Positions 24,583 to 36,000 of a DNA stretch of 64,000 bases are shown here, piece by piece (position 1 is the stretch's first letter; every line of letters starts with the position of its first letter). The position numbers and the translations under genes are program-made. The stretch is from positions 3,310,169 through 3,374,168 of the forward strand of contig JAYKAV010002977.1 of assembly GCA_035582835.1 (NCBI GenBank). Reading direction: 5' to 3'. The notes below the pieces were generated by a model that made no database searches, was not told the DNA's origin, and was given only the letters and a program-made list of their open reading frames with translations. Source of the DNA: Phoebastria nigripes (taxonomy: Eukaryota; Chordata; Aves; Procellariiformes; Diomedeidae).

Positions 24583-27237
24583 AACAAAAAAAAAAAAAAA
24601 AAGAGAAAAACTAATTTGTGTAAGTGCTTCCCAAGGCAGGTAATTACAGAATAGCAATTAGGCCATCTGTAGATGACAAGCAAAATCTAAGTGGTTCTGA
24701 GTGAAGGAACAATCCTTGATCAGTTACTAAACTGGTCTCCTAATACACAATTAATATTTCATTTTCCAGTTGATTCCCTGCCTGTAAAAATAAATATTAA
24801 TAACAGTCTTTTTATAAATTACTTCAGAGCAGTAAACATAACAGGAACCTAAATATTCTTATAGAAGTAGACTCTGTCTGCTACCATGATTTTTAAAGTA
24901 TTACCTGGGTATGCAACCTATCAACAACTTCAGCGTCAAATTTTATTCAGGTCATCTGTATGGGAGTTTGAAGGCATTCTTATTTTATAAAATACCTTTT
25001 TCATCTTGTTGGATGTTATTCTTACTGTAAAAAGCAATAGGAAATATTATAAGTATAGAGTTTATAGATTGTTTGTTGTATATTTAAAGCTGAATATTCC
25101 TCCCTAGAGAAAGTCCAGAAGGAGCTGGATGCTGTTCTGGATCGTTCCCACTTAATTTGCTACGAGGACAGAAAAAAGTTGCCCTATACAAACGCTGTAA
25201 TTCACGAGATCCAGCGATACAGTAATATAATCTTAATTGCACTTCCCAGACAGAGTATGAAGGACACAGAGCTGCTGGGATTTCCTGTTCCAAAGGTACA
25301 AATATGCTGCATATTTGAATATCTGATGTCTGGTACACTTGTAACAGTTTTTAAAACTGATTTAATGTAAGTTTTTAACGACTGAAGCCACCTCAGCTAG
25401 TGATTCCCAAAACACTGTCCTTTTTTAGTTTCTTTTGATTTAATTGCTCATTTAGTTGAAAAGCAACTGTGATTGAGAACTGCTGATATCAGTAGGTCTT
25501 TAGTACATTAGATGTATTTAGAAAAGCTTTAGAGGGTTTTCCTGGCTGGGGACATGAACTCGTGTCCTATCGGTTCTAGCAGTGCCCCTAAGCTATGACT
25601 GTCTCTAAGGCTGGCCTTTTGCAAGGAAATGTGCTCTTTGTCCTAACTATTAGTAGGTTCCTAGATCATTATTTCTGTTGACAGAAAACTTGTGAATGGT
25701 GACTGGAAATAAACATATTAATTTCCATCAATCTCAGGTCTGTTCCTTGTCAAAATGGCTTATCAGCTGGTGAACAGTGGCCATCCAAAAATGCAAAAAA
25801 GGTTCTACTGAAAAACTTGGAAATTTGAAATTATTTTCATATTGCAAGCTTTTAAATGCAGTATCTTGCAAATGTTATAGTGAAACTAAAGTATTTTCAA
25901 GTTTTGTAACTGAAAGGTACATTAGGGCTTGTTTCTAAATATTCTCCCATGACTGCTTTTCATGTAGTTTCATTTTCATTCCTTCTTTCTGGATCTGCTC
26001 AAAGCAACTCTAGCATTGCAGAAATTATCGAGTAACAAAGAGAAAAATGAAACTGATACTCATGATATTCTGTAACTCAAAAGCTGAATAAGTAATAAAA
26101 ATACTTAGTGACAATAGGAAAAATAAAAGCAACATATTTTAACAATATGAACATTATAAAATCCTAACCATTTATTTTATTGAACTTACTGGCAGCAAGT
26201 AATAAAGGAAAGGAAGTTGCAACATTCTCAAAAGTTTAAACTTCTTATGAAATGTTTTAAAACTTGATCTCATTTTTGAAAAAATTAGATTTTAAATTAG
26301 GACTTTAAATTCTTTGCTCCTTTGTCGTTATTTGCTTATCTGATGAATATGAACAATAAGACAGAACTGAAGCCGCTGCTCCTTTTTTCAGAACACCATA
26401 ATTTTATCAAATATTGACTCTGTTCTGTCTGATCCTGAAAAATGGGAGACACCTGATCAGTTCAACCCAGGCCACTTTCTGGATAAAGATGGAAACTTTG
26501 TAAACAGAGAAGCATTCTTACCGTTTTCAATAGGTATGTGCACCAAACAGGGATTTATTTACTCCATGTGATAACAACTTAAGATCCATTCATTCTCCAG
26601 CATAACTGGTAAGGCATCTACAAATAGGTAGATAAACACATTCTACTGTTTTAAAGATCTCCAGGAAGAGAGAAGTCCAATTGTATGTGGAAAAGATTGG
26701 AAGAGAAGGAATGACACAGAAGTTTCTCTTGGAAGACAGATCCAGTTTCTCTTGGAGGAGAGATCCAGTTATCAAAATAGTAGCAGCAAAATGCATAGTG
26801 CTAGGAAGCCTGTCAACGTAAACTATGCAACCCTGGTGATCATTTCTATAATATCTTGCTGCCTTCTGTAAATATAGATTACACCTTTNGGTGGAAATAC
26901 AAGCAGCCTTTCAGTTCTGAAACATTAAATGACAAAGTCAGTTAAGAGAAAAAGACAAAGTCTGCAGAAAACAAGCAAACAAACAAAAACCCAAGCAGGT
27001 TAGAAAGGGAGGTGTGATAGAAATCCTTTGGCTGATTGCCTTTTCTGTCTTTTCACAGGGCACCGTGTATGTATGGGGGAACTGTTGGCAAGGATGGAGC
27101 TCTTTATTGTCTTTTCCACCCTGCTACAGGCATTCACGTTCACCCTGCCGGAAGGAGTGAAAGAAGTCAATACAAAGCTTGTTTTTGGGAGCACAATGAA
27201 GCCACCTCCCTACCAGCTCTGTGCCATTCCTCGGTAG
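16719..27237 (+). CDS. CYP2J-like cytochrome P450, gene 2 (complete, 9 exons, 490 aa)
   Basis: Complete ER-anchored P450 monooxygenase, family 2, CYP2J-like. Exons: 16719-16889, 18692-18854, 19217-19366, 20297-20457, 22654-22830, 23429-23570, 25108-25295, 26392-26533, 27059-27237 (stop TAG), all with GT-AG introns and CYP2 lengths and phases. The start ATG opens a hydrophobic N-terminal anchor (about residues 2-22), a basic stop-transfer (MRRR) and the PPGP hinge at 31-34, so it is the natural start; a purine sits at -3. WKQQR (121-125), AGTETT (298-303, I-helix oxygen-activation threonine), EIQR (355-358) and FSIGHRVCMG with heme-ligand Cys436 are all present. Cys308 follows the I-helix TTL, where gene 1 has Arg and gene 3 Asn. 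The exon 5 segment LAPFK replaces the more usual LPGPH seen in gene 3. Introns 5 and 6 carry long T and A homopolymers. An antisense solo LTR ends 44 bp upstream, so transcription may be altered. No disabling lesion is seen. Confidence 0.92.
18260..18459. repeat. AT-rich nested palindrome array in intron 1 of gene 2
   Basis: Perfect inverted repeats include 18260-18273 with 18281-18294 (14 bp, 7-nt loop) and 18356-18367 with 18371-18382 (12 bp, 3-nt loop), with further TCTCATTATTAAGAGA and GATATTAAGATAATATC type palindromes between and after them. The motif AAATAACATCAGA occurs at both edges (18268-18280 and near 18447-18459), as if the array expanded between two copies. It would readily form cruciforms or RNA hairpins. 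Confidence 0.6.
23260..23333. repeat. Poly(T) tract of about 74 bases, intron 5 of gene 2
   Basis: An uninterrupted T run ends 95 bases before the start of exon 6. Such a long pure homopolymer may be the reverse-strand poly(A) tail of a retroposed sequence, slippage expansion, or an assembly estimate; true length cannot be trusted from one assembly. Confidence 0.7.
24518..24610. repeat. Poly(A)-rich tract, intron 6 of gene 2
   Basis: About 90 bases of almost pure A with a few interrupting bases (G near 24537, CAAC near 24582, then GAG near 24603-24605). It lies about 950 bases after exon 6, opposite in sense to the T tract before that exon. Confidence 0.7.
26721..26766. repeat. Tandem duplication of a 23-bp unit, intron 8 of gene 2
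   Basis: AGTTTCTCTTGGAAGACAGA-TCC (26721-26743) is followed directly by a near copy (26744-26766) differing at a few bases. It is a simple local duplication with no known role. Confidence 0.6.
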
Positions 27238-27468
27238 GAAGTGGTACCCCAGAGATTCAGGGAAGGCTTACTCTGCAAGATTGTTTCTGCATGTGAATTC
27301 CTCTTTGCATGTCTTAAGATTTTTGCTTTCCTCTTGATTTGGTTAATCACCACCCTGAAAGATGCTTTTCAGACAGTTGTATCCTGGGGATTGTACCTAA
27401 AAAGAGTTAATCTTTCGTTCTTGTTTTCTGTTTGGAAAATCTTGGTAAATTTCTCCTGATGTGTAACA

Positions 27469-27474
27469 AATAAA
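27469..27474 (+). promoter_or_regulatory. Poly(A) signal AATAAA of gene 2
   Basis: The first AATAAA after the stop codon of gene 2, 232 nt downstream of it. This is close to the spacing in gene 1 (216 nt) and fits a short 3' UTR shared by the duplicated genes. Confidence 0.65.
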
Positions 27475-30400
27475 GACGTTAAGGGAAGAATTAGAATTGG
27501 GCCTTATTTATTGCTAACTGGAAAGAGGATTTACAGAGAAAGAGCTTGAAGCAAAGTCTATAAATTAGAAGCCTCATGATTAAAGATCTGTGCATCCTTT
27601 CTCATAGCCACAGTTGCATTTGTGGAGATAGGCTTAGAGGTCTTTCAATCTGCCCCAGAATATTAGTGGGTGGAGGAGTTAAAAGAAGCTCTTGGGGGGA
27701 AGCTTTCTATAGAGGCAGGGAGGCAGGTAATATGATCTGAGATAACGTTTCCTGAGACTGATCAGGTTTGTTGTTGTGCACAACTCTATCATGGACACCT
27801 GGCAAGACAGTTCAGGGTTTCACCCACTAAACTGGGTAGTATTTCAGCCCTTGAGATGAAAATAGAGGAGTGGCTTCATCAGCCAGGTGTAAAGAGCTTT
27901 TCATAATACAGGCAAAGGGCAAAGGACTGGAAGACAAATGACAGCAAGGAGCAGACACAAAGTGTTGATAAATCGTTCTATTTTATGAGCCCACTGGTTG
28001 ACAGCAACATGAGAACATGTCTTTTCATGACAGGTAGTCATCTGGTGTTGTTTATTCCGGATCCCTCAATAATTTCTTCAGCTTCATTTATTCTTTTCAG
28101 TTCTTTAATGGATTCTTTATCACAGTTAGCTGACTTCATATCAGTCAGCATAAATTAGCATTTCACGACCAACAGAAGATTTGGCACTACTGAAGACTTC
28201 TTGAAGCCTTTTATGAGCATGGTGCTTAAGGACTTGGCAAAAGTGGATATTCAACGTTTTGCTAGTTCGGTTACTGACAGTTGACAAAGGATTTTTTTTT
28301 TGACAGCATTGGGAGTATGTTCTTCCTGTATGCCATACAATGTGGATACTGTATGCCAACATACGAAGGATTATTTTTATACACTGATTAGCTGGTAGTG
28401 CTGTCTGCGGGACTGAAGTCATTTTCAGCTGTATTTGTTTCAGGTACCTCTGCCTACCTTGTATTTTAAAGTACCCCAGTCTAACAGGCAGAGATGTGTG
28501 AAATCAGTAATCTCATGCAGAATGAAACCTGGGTTGCCAGTTTCTACCCCAGCAGGATTACCTTTATGGGATGGTTCAACCCTTTTCACTGCTGTGGGCT
28601 GGACAGCAGCATGTCCAGACAGGTAGGTGATTGGTGTGAAGTCCCCTCCGTGCTGGAACTGCCAACATCCCCCTGGCAGTAGCTCCACACTTGTAAGGGG
28701 GTGCTTCATTTGTATCCACATGGATAGCAGGAGATGAGGCAATGACAGCAGCAGTTCCTTGCCGTTAGCACCGAAGTTAAAAATCACTAATCCTAAAGAA
28801 TAGCTGGTAGATAGCACTGAAGAAATGCTGCTGCTGGCTGCATTTAGTAATTATGAAGAAAATGGAGCCTAGGCAATCTCATAAATACATTTTCCATCAA
28901 ATAAAGTAAGATGAATCCCATCCCTCACATCTAAAACAGCCCATAGTCATCATCCTTTTCCAGTGTGAGAGAACCATATTCCAGGCTAGCTCCAGCTGCA
29001 CCACTGGTTAAAGTGTATACTGAGCTCAAAAACAAGTAAGTTTTGAAGCTATCAAGTGTCAACAAAAGATTTTTTTCCCACCTGTGCAACACCCTGGTTC
29101 CCTCCAGAACCTCTGCCTCCTCTTCTTCCCCATGTTTGTCTCGCCTCTCCAAAGTGTTCCGTTACCTTTACAGTCTGTACCATCTTTCCAACCTACCCCA
29201 TTTTCTCATTTATCCTAATTTTTTGCTCTTCATTTTTGTTCTTGGGTCAAGGCTGTCCCTTGACTATTCTTCCACCAGAAGATGTCATTCAGTTTTACAA
29301 GTTAGTAGAGAGAATAAGGTCACCCCCACTGTTCTAGAAGGACTGTTACAAGTGGCTAGAAGTACAGTTTTGAGCCCAGCCTCTAGACAAGTTATTAGGG
29401 GTCATTTGACAATTAATGAGATTTTCTTTTCAGATTCTTTTTAATATGCCTTGGACCTTTGAGCCTTAAGGATCTGAGTAGATTACAAAATATTTCTAGG
29501 TAAACTGGAATGTAATCCTGCAGTGTCACCTAATATGAGATAAAAACATACCTGCATACTCTTATGCTGTAGTAATCCGTGGTGCCTGCTCATACTTTCT
29601 AGGGAAAACTACACGTGCCAGATTAAATGCAAACATTTCAGAGCATGAAATTCAGCCTTGAATGCGCTTGCTATGCAAGCTGTGTGCAGTGGCTCCAAAG
29701 GAAGCTCTGCTCCCCTTTTAGAAAGGAGAGGAGAGGGTGAAATGCCTCCTTAGGGAGGATAGTGTGAAATACCACTATTCCAGCTCTCTTCATCCCTTTT
29801 CTAGGGCTAAGAGACAAATCCAGGAAAGAAATAATCTGAACGACAATCTGGGTTTTCCTGGGGCACTCCCTTTCAACGCCACTTCCCTCGTTGTGTTTTC
29901 TGGTGCCTGCTGAAGGAGAGAGCAGCCAACTGAACTTACTTCAAAAACCATGGTGGCTTCATCTTTCTGCCTTCAGGAGCTGATGCTATTTGTAGAAGAG
30001 CAGAGAGGGACTAACAGCTCAAGGTGACTACACACTCAGGTTTTGCTGTAAGTAATGCAAGTTTTCTAGCTACCCTGCCTTACCTGGACTGGGAGGGGAT
30101 GGAGTCCCCACCAGGCAAAAAAAGGTGCAGGACTGGTGTGGAGCAGACATATAGGAAGGTACTGGCCATCCTGTTCCCCACAGATCACTCTAGTCTCCTT
30201 TCCTTGCTTCTATCTCATCTTCAAAATCCACTTCAGGTGTTCTCTTGCTTGGTCTGCCTTCCTGCTTTCAATTTTTGCTCCCAGTTTGGCTGCATTTGGC
30301 TTCACACTTTGCCACAAAGGCTGGTGTGAAATAAGCTTTCAGAGGACCACGCACACTTTGTGTATGCTGTAGTGAATGCAGGTAGGGCTGAAGTACCTTG

Positions 30401-32528
30401 TGATAATTCCCAAACACATATGAGATTGGCTCATATAATGATAATATATAAGATCTCTTTACTATTTGCCTTTGGGGGGAGCTCTAGCCAATTTCTTTGA
30501 ACTTGGTAGAGAGCTCAACTCCGAACTGATGCACAAAAAGACTCTTAAGAGAGGAAGAACGTGTCTTTACCCTCTCCTGTCTCTTGATGTAGCTGCTTGC
30601 TGGTTCAGCCCCTTTCTATTTAATGTGCTTTTTTACACTTGTGTTTTCAACTCCCCTGCACATTCCTCCATTCATTTTCTCCCTTACGCAACGTCCTCCA
30701 TCTCCAAGTTTTTCTTTGGATATCTTCTAGGCCCGTGCTGTGTGCTGTTCATTCTTATGCTTTCCTCGCTGAAATCTCTCCACCTATTCTTCTCATCTCA
30801 CCTCAGTCCCATCTGTTGTAACATATATTTGGCAGATGTTCCTCATTCTAGTGTCTTCCATCTTCTTTCTGATTCTCTCTTGTATCCTCTGTTTTTATTC
30901 CCTTTCCTACACTATGCAGTTGTTTGTCTTAGTTGTTTGTCTATACAGTTTCTTAAATTACATGAAGAGTAGCCATACTTATGTTCCCTAACAGCATTGC
31001 TTTGTACGCATTAACATAAAAGCTGATAATGACAGTATGGATTGCAGCCACTTCACCTGCACAAGCAGAAGATACAGGGGAATAACGTCATTGTTGAAGA
31101 AAGCAGCCTTAGGCTTTATAGTCACTAACAGCAGTAAGAAAATACCATTTTGAAAAACGAGTGGTTGTCAGAAAGCTTAAGAAGGAAAGACCAAGTAATG
31201 GATTGATAACACAGATACCAGCGTGGGTAAGTGCCAGCTTCTCCCTTCCTCTCTCTGGCAGGTCATTGCTAATAGCCTCGTCAACAGCATTCTTTTTGTG
31301 AAAATGTGTTTAGTTTTAGAGAATGTAATCAGCATCGGAGTCTCACCATTTCTGCACATGAAACAAAAATTACTCAATCCTTGTTTCATGGTTTTCTGAA
31401 TCTCAACCCATGCTCCCAGGATCTTCTGTGTCCCTGGTGTTAGATGAGTCCCTGCAGCTGTTGTTGCTTCATCATTTAGGAANCCTGTTGTGTTGGGAGG
31501 GTTTTGGCTACACGCTGCAATGTCTGGATTCTGCTAAGAGGCTTGAAAAAGTTTACTACTGAACAATCAGCACTGGGGATGAGTTATTGTGTAGTCCAAG
31601 GAGCCNTGCCATCCTAGAGAAGTATCTGGGAAAAATTAAGTGGACCCCAATGTTTCAGTTTCACACTTGAAAATCTGGCAGAAACAAACATAGTCCTGGG
31701 GAAAATGGAGATCTAAGATGGATATTGGAATTTAAACTGAATCTTTGTTGCCTGCCACAGAAATATAATGTAAAAACATGTCTATTCTATTTAAGTCCTG
31801 GACTGTAATCTGGTGGAGAGAAAGATGGGAATTTAATGTGGTTCCTCAGGAAGAGGGAGGCGGTGCTGGGTAAAGAGGAGATACAGAGAAAGTCCAGCTG
31901 AGTCCAGAGAGAAATCTGGTCTTTGACCACCGTGAAGGAGGAAGGCAGAGGGGCTGGGTGATGCGAGGCCACTGGCCGCCTCATGCTGCAGTAGGGAAGC
32001 CATTTTAGGAGCCGGCCAACCCAGAGAGAAGGCTGTGGCCACCGTCTTGAGTGGGCAGTGGGGAGGGCAGCTGAGCCATCCCAGGCAAATGTTGCAGAAG
32101 GATCTGGGAAAAAATCACCTGGACTGGTGCCCAGAGACAACCTGAGGGGAAGGCAGGCTGCTGGCTCGCAGAGGAATGGTTTATGCAACTGTGTCATGCA
32201 GCCCTTCAGAGGGAACTGCACGCCTCCTTGCAGAGCAGCTTCCCACAATGGTTGCCTCACATGGGATGGAGGAGGGCTGGGGCTTGGGGGTGCCTCCTCA
32301 TGCCCACTCCCTTCTCCAGCACGGCGGTGACTGCAAGTGCCGATCTGCTTTCTGTTCGGCTCCATTTCCTGCCGTTTTATTTTTTGCTGGCTGCTCCTGC
32401 CCCTGTGGTGTGCCCCCATTTTAGACAGGGAAGGAGGACATGACTGCTGCCAGGGCAGGGCCTTGGCATCATGGAGGGAAGCAGAAGGCCAAAGTCTGGA
32501 AAAGACAGGAAATCGTTTTCCTCCCTGT
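27475..32528. other. Intergenic region between gene 2 and the retroviral element
   Basis: No P450 exon or other supported gene is seen. A T/C-rich stretch around 30.6-30.96 kb and a GC-rich stretch around 31.9-32.45 kb give long open frames (168 and 210 codons) through base composition alone; neither shows a domain. Single ambiguous bases lie near 31483 and 31606. Confidence 0.4.
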
Positions 32529-32592
32529 TGCGGATGGAGTGCACGTCACTCGTAAGAGAGAAGCAAAAATACACTTTATTGATATAAAACAG
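32529..32592 (-). repeat. 64-bp remnant of the 3' LTR of the endogenous retrovirus
   Basis: This matches 35355-35424, the inner end of the other LTR, with three substitutions and one 6-bp indel. It begins TG on the plus strand (CA on the - strand), holds an AATAAA on the - strand, and runs straight into reverse-transcriptase coding sequence at 32593. The rest of the 3' LTR and everything between mid-pol and the LTR are missing. Confidence 0.7.
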
Positions 32593-33480
32593 ATAAAAAA
32601 GATAGAAAATCCAGGTACATGCTTCCTCCAATATCCTGAAGTTCCTATTAATTGTTTTAACTCCTTCCTTGGTTGGGGCATTTGCAGCTCTTCGATTTTT
32701 CTTAAGGTATCTGGAGGAATCACTGCACTGCCTGCTATCCACCAAGCACCTAAAAATTTTACTTCTTTACTTGGTCCCTGACATTTTCCGGGTGGAATCT
32801 CAATTTCTGCTTTATTTAGTCCTCGCCATACTGCTGCTGCCGCTTCCCCCACCTTCTCAGGGCAAGTTCCTCCAATCAGAACATCATCTATATATTGGTA
32901 CAGTTTCACTTCTTGGGGGAGTGAGACCGTCTGTAAAAGTTCAGCAANTGAGACGTGAGCAATTGCGGGTGAATGTTTATACCCCTGCGGGAGTCTGTTA
33001 AAGGTGTATTGTATTCCCTCCCAAGTGAAAGCAAACTTCTCTTTAACCTCCTCCTTCAAGGGAACCATAAAGAACGTATCTTTTACATCTAGCGCCGGCA
33101 CCCATGGGTGTGCAGCTGCTGGCAAAGTAGCTGTCAAGTTTGCAATGTTTGGTACAGCAGCTGTTAGTGGGGCTGTATTGGCATTCAGGTGCCGATGATC
33201 AATGGTTAAAGGCCACCTCCCGCCTGGTTTCCGAACTGGCCAGACAGGTGAGTTACATGGGGAGTGGGTTCTGGAGATGATTTGTCGTTTCTCCATATCA
33301 GCTATGACTTCAGAACTTCCATCTTGTGCCGCAGCAGAAATCGGATATTGCGGTACCTTGGTGATTTTTGACTCAGGGAGGGCAGGGGCTGCGCGAAGTG
33401 CACCCGCTGGAGCCCCCCGATTTCTACCGGGGTCGGGATCGATGGCTGAGCCGAAGGACCTGCCATTCGGCAGGTGCCAG
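32593..33480 (-). pseudogene. Endogenous retrovirus pol remnant: reverse transcriptase, truncated
   Basis: The - strand encodes a reverse-transcriptase domain open from before 33296 down to the LTR remnant. The catalytic YIDD box is at about 32883-32894, and motifs such as LPQGYKHSP and SPVWPVRKPGG are clear. The layout of these motifs resembles class III (ERVL-like) retroviruses, which is inference from family knowledge. The thumb and connection, RNase H and integrase regions are absent: the coding frame runs directly into the 64-bp LTR tail, showing an internal deletion. One ambiguous base (near 32947) falls in the domain. It cannot make a full polymerase. Confidence 0.8.
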
Positions 33481-33740
33481 GTTCATCCGTTTAAAACATC
33501 AAAACCTAAAATATTTTCGTGATGATCTTTAATTGTAAAGCGAGTAGTCAACGTGTGCTTCTCTCCCGGGAGCCATAAATTGACCTTGGCAGTCTGGCAC
33601 TCAACACTCGCTCCCTTCACGCCGGTAATCTTAACTCTTAGCTGCCCGGCTCGCACGCCCAGCTTCTCGGCATCTTGTTGAGTTAGTACTGAAATCTGTG
33701 CTCTATTAAAAACTTCACCAATTGTCCCTGAGCACCAGCT
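33481..33740 (-). pseudogene. Probable retroviral protease-region remnant
   Basis: Lying between gag-like and RT-like sequence, this - strand stretch reads through about 80 codons in a single frame and ends with an ENILGFDVL-type motif followed by an in-frame TGA. Its position fits a retroviral protease, and the ILG-D-L pattern resembles the C-terminal part of such proteases, but I do not see a clear DTG active site. The assignment is tentative. Confidence 0.4.
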
Positions 33741-33764
33741 GGAATTAAAATGTACAGGCCATTA

Positions 33765-35332
33765 TCACTTACCCACTGATAAGCCTCCACTTTCCCCACA
33801 GGCAGGCCCAATTGCCTTCCGGACACTACTCGGTTTTGGCTTCATGCCCTGCAATTCCTCCCTAAGGGGGAGGAAGGGGTTGTCTCCTTTTCTTGGGACT
33901 GGCACCGGAGGAGTTGAAATACACTCCTTTCTTTCACTGTTATCTCGTTTCTGGAATGCTTCGATCAGACTCAAGATAATGGCAGTAGGCTGGCCTTGAA
34001 TCCTGGCTCTGGGAATGCCTAGGGCTAATGCATTCCTCCACAATTCATTTCTCTGTTCTCGAGATCCTGTTTGTGGGTTTTTAAATTTGTTTCCCTGTTT
34101 CACGGGTCTTACTTTGTGATCTCCTCCCTGCGACTTCAGGTTCTGTTTTTCATCTAGTGCATCGTCCCAGCCCATTTCACAGCTGTAGTTAATGTGCCCT
34201 GCATTAATTCTGCCCATGTGGGGAGTTGCTTGTGGACATTTTGAGCGTTATCACCTAGTCCCTCATTGTGTGTTCTGTCTTTCTTGATCTCATCTCATTT
34301 TGCAGCTAGATGGGGTTTGAGAATTGCTGGGGCTCCCGTAATGAGTGGTTTTAGCATTGCGAAATCGACTGTAGCAGATAGTGGAACATCACGGGGTCCT
34401 CATTCGTGCATGGCTTGTATGCAAGCGGCTTTTGTGACGGCTGTAGAGAGCTCACTTAGAGACTTAATGGGGATTACGGAGGGTTCCCCTCGCTCCATGG
34501 TGTCTATTCCTCCAGCCCAATAAGCTACTCGGCTGGTGATAGAATGGGGTGTGTTTGTCAGGTCGGGTCCTAAATTTAAGAAAACTCCGAGACTCCAATA
34601 GCTGTTTGCTTCATCCTCACTCAACATTATTCGGTCGCCGCCACTTAGGCGTACCCGCCACAAGTATTCAGTTTCAGTTTCACCTGGTTTTCTGCTATAT
34701 CTCTCTTGCAAATTTGTCAATTGTAATGGATACCAGGGGATGGTTCAGGTAGTATATCGCCGATGACCACCACGAGGTCCCACAGTTCTTTCTGTTTTAA
34801 CAACGGGTCTGGCTTTGTATTCAGGAGGATTTATGAGGAACAAAGGATCATCGTCTTCTGGCTCGCTATCATCAGGGTCACCCCAGATATCTCCAAACCA
34901 ATCTTCAGGGGATACTACTAGTTTCCTAATCTGTATGATGTCAGGGGGGCGGGGAGCCTGCAGAAGCATCATCTCGACCTTTTCTCCCAACTTTTGTCTT
35001 TTCTCCTTTTCTTCCTGTAACTGTTTCTGCAGCTGTTCAATTTTTAAAGACAGTAACAACTCAGTTGCCTTCCTACCTTCTATTTCTTTCTCTAGGTCCT
35101 GCTTCTTCCTATTTCTATTCTCCCTTTCTTGGTATGCAGCTTCTAAACAGGTACCTATCATCTTGCAGATAACTCCTTTCCCCTTTCCATCCTTTGTGCG
35201 GCCCCTAGTTACTTTTAGGTGCTCTTCAACGGCTTGCCAATTATGCCAATTGTCACGAGCCCATTATTCTGAGAATTTGGGACTCGGATTCACTCCATGC
35301 CTCTGTAAATAATCAGTGATACTACTTGCCAT
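33765..35332 (-). pseudogene. Endogenous retrovirus gag remnant, multiply broken
   Basis: A - strand gag-like reading frame appears to start at the ATG at 35332-35330, shortly after the LTR and leader. It has a coiled-coil-like, Lys/Glu/Gln-rich segment (about 35140-34990), an acidic segment, then a capsid-like region with a conserved-looking ETETEYLWRVRLSGGD stretch. It is interrupted by in-frame stops at 35264-35266, 34745-34747 and 34400-34402, and by a frame change before the 34217-33765 segment, which is in the same frame as the downstream RT. No zinc-knuckle CCHC box was seen. The gene is dead; identity as gag rests on position and composition as well as the pol gene beside it. Confidence 0.6.
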
Positions 35333-35354
35333 CCTGCCGACTATGCCAATTCGT

Positions 35355-36000
35355 TGCGGATGGAGTGAGAGTGCACTTCACTCATAAGAGAGAAGCAAAA
35401 ATATACTTTATTGATATAAAACAGTGAGTTAACAAAGTTCAATGGTAAATGCGACAGTGGTTTAACAAGATTTGATGGCAAGGTACACTTGATTATTTAC
35501 TGCATGGAGGACAGGGTCAGACAAAACTGTCAGGGAGACCCTCCCGTTGAGCCATGAGGTTCAGAAAGGACCCCCTTGCTTTCTAAACTCCCCTCCCTTA
35601 GAGGAGTCTAGGTGCGGCTGGATCCAGTCCTAATCCCAGACTTGGTCAATGGTTTATGTCTAAAGGATTATATATGCACAATCAATCCTTTATATCACTT
35701 AGCTAAGTTTTCAAAGTTTAGCATGCTGTTAGTCCCTTAGCGAGGATCTGCTGTGGCAAGGATTCTCTCAACCTCGAGGGGTAACCCTGAGAGGTGTCCC
35801 TACTCAAGCGGAGATCCTGGCGTGCAGCCCGCTGCCCTGCAGGAGAGCTCAATGGGCCCTGGGCTGTCCGCTATTTATAGAGTAAGAGACTGACTGAGAG
35901 TCATATTTGCATACAGCAAGACGTTTGGGTCACCGCTCCAGACAGTCTTTGGCTGCTGTGTTGCCATCCATCCCCGAAGTCCAGCATAAGCTGGATGCAG
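35355..36000 (-). mobile_element. 5' LTR of the endogenous retrovirus (outer boundary uncertain)
   Basis: The inner end is at 35355 (TG on plus, CA on minus), followed on the - strand by a leader with TGGCATAGTCGGCAGGAT as the candidate tRNA primer-binding site, not matched to a tRNA. A - strand TATA box (plus CTATTTATAG, 35871-35880) and an AATAAA near 35408-35413 mark promoter and poly(A) functions. The distance between them implies an unusually long R region of roughly 400-450 bp. The outer end could not be fixed because only 64 bp of the partner LTR remain, and no convincing target duplication was found. Confidence 0.55.

Noticed and set aside
28440..28817. A 125-codon - strand open frame considered as a retroviral or host exon
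   Set aside because: No conserved motif or flanking retroviral structure was found; splice-site context is absent.
30466..30972. A 168-codon open frame on the + strand
   Set aside because: It lies in T/C-rich DNA that lacks stop codons by composition; the product is a run of Leu, Phe, Ser and His with no recognisable fold.
31787..32419. A 210-codon open frame on the - strand next to the retroviral element
   Set aside because: The region is GC-rich and open in several frames on both strands; the protein is low in complexity, has no domain or splice context, and is not in continuity with the retroviral genes.
34815..35312. A 165-codon + strand open frame rich in Ser, Phe and Cys
   Set aside because: It is the antisense shadow of the retroviral gag remnant.
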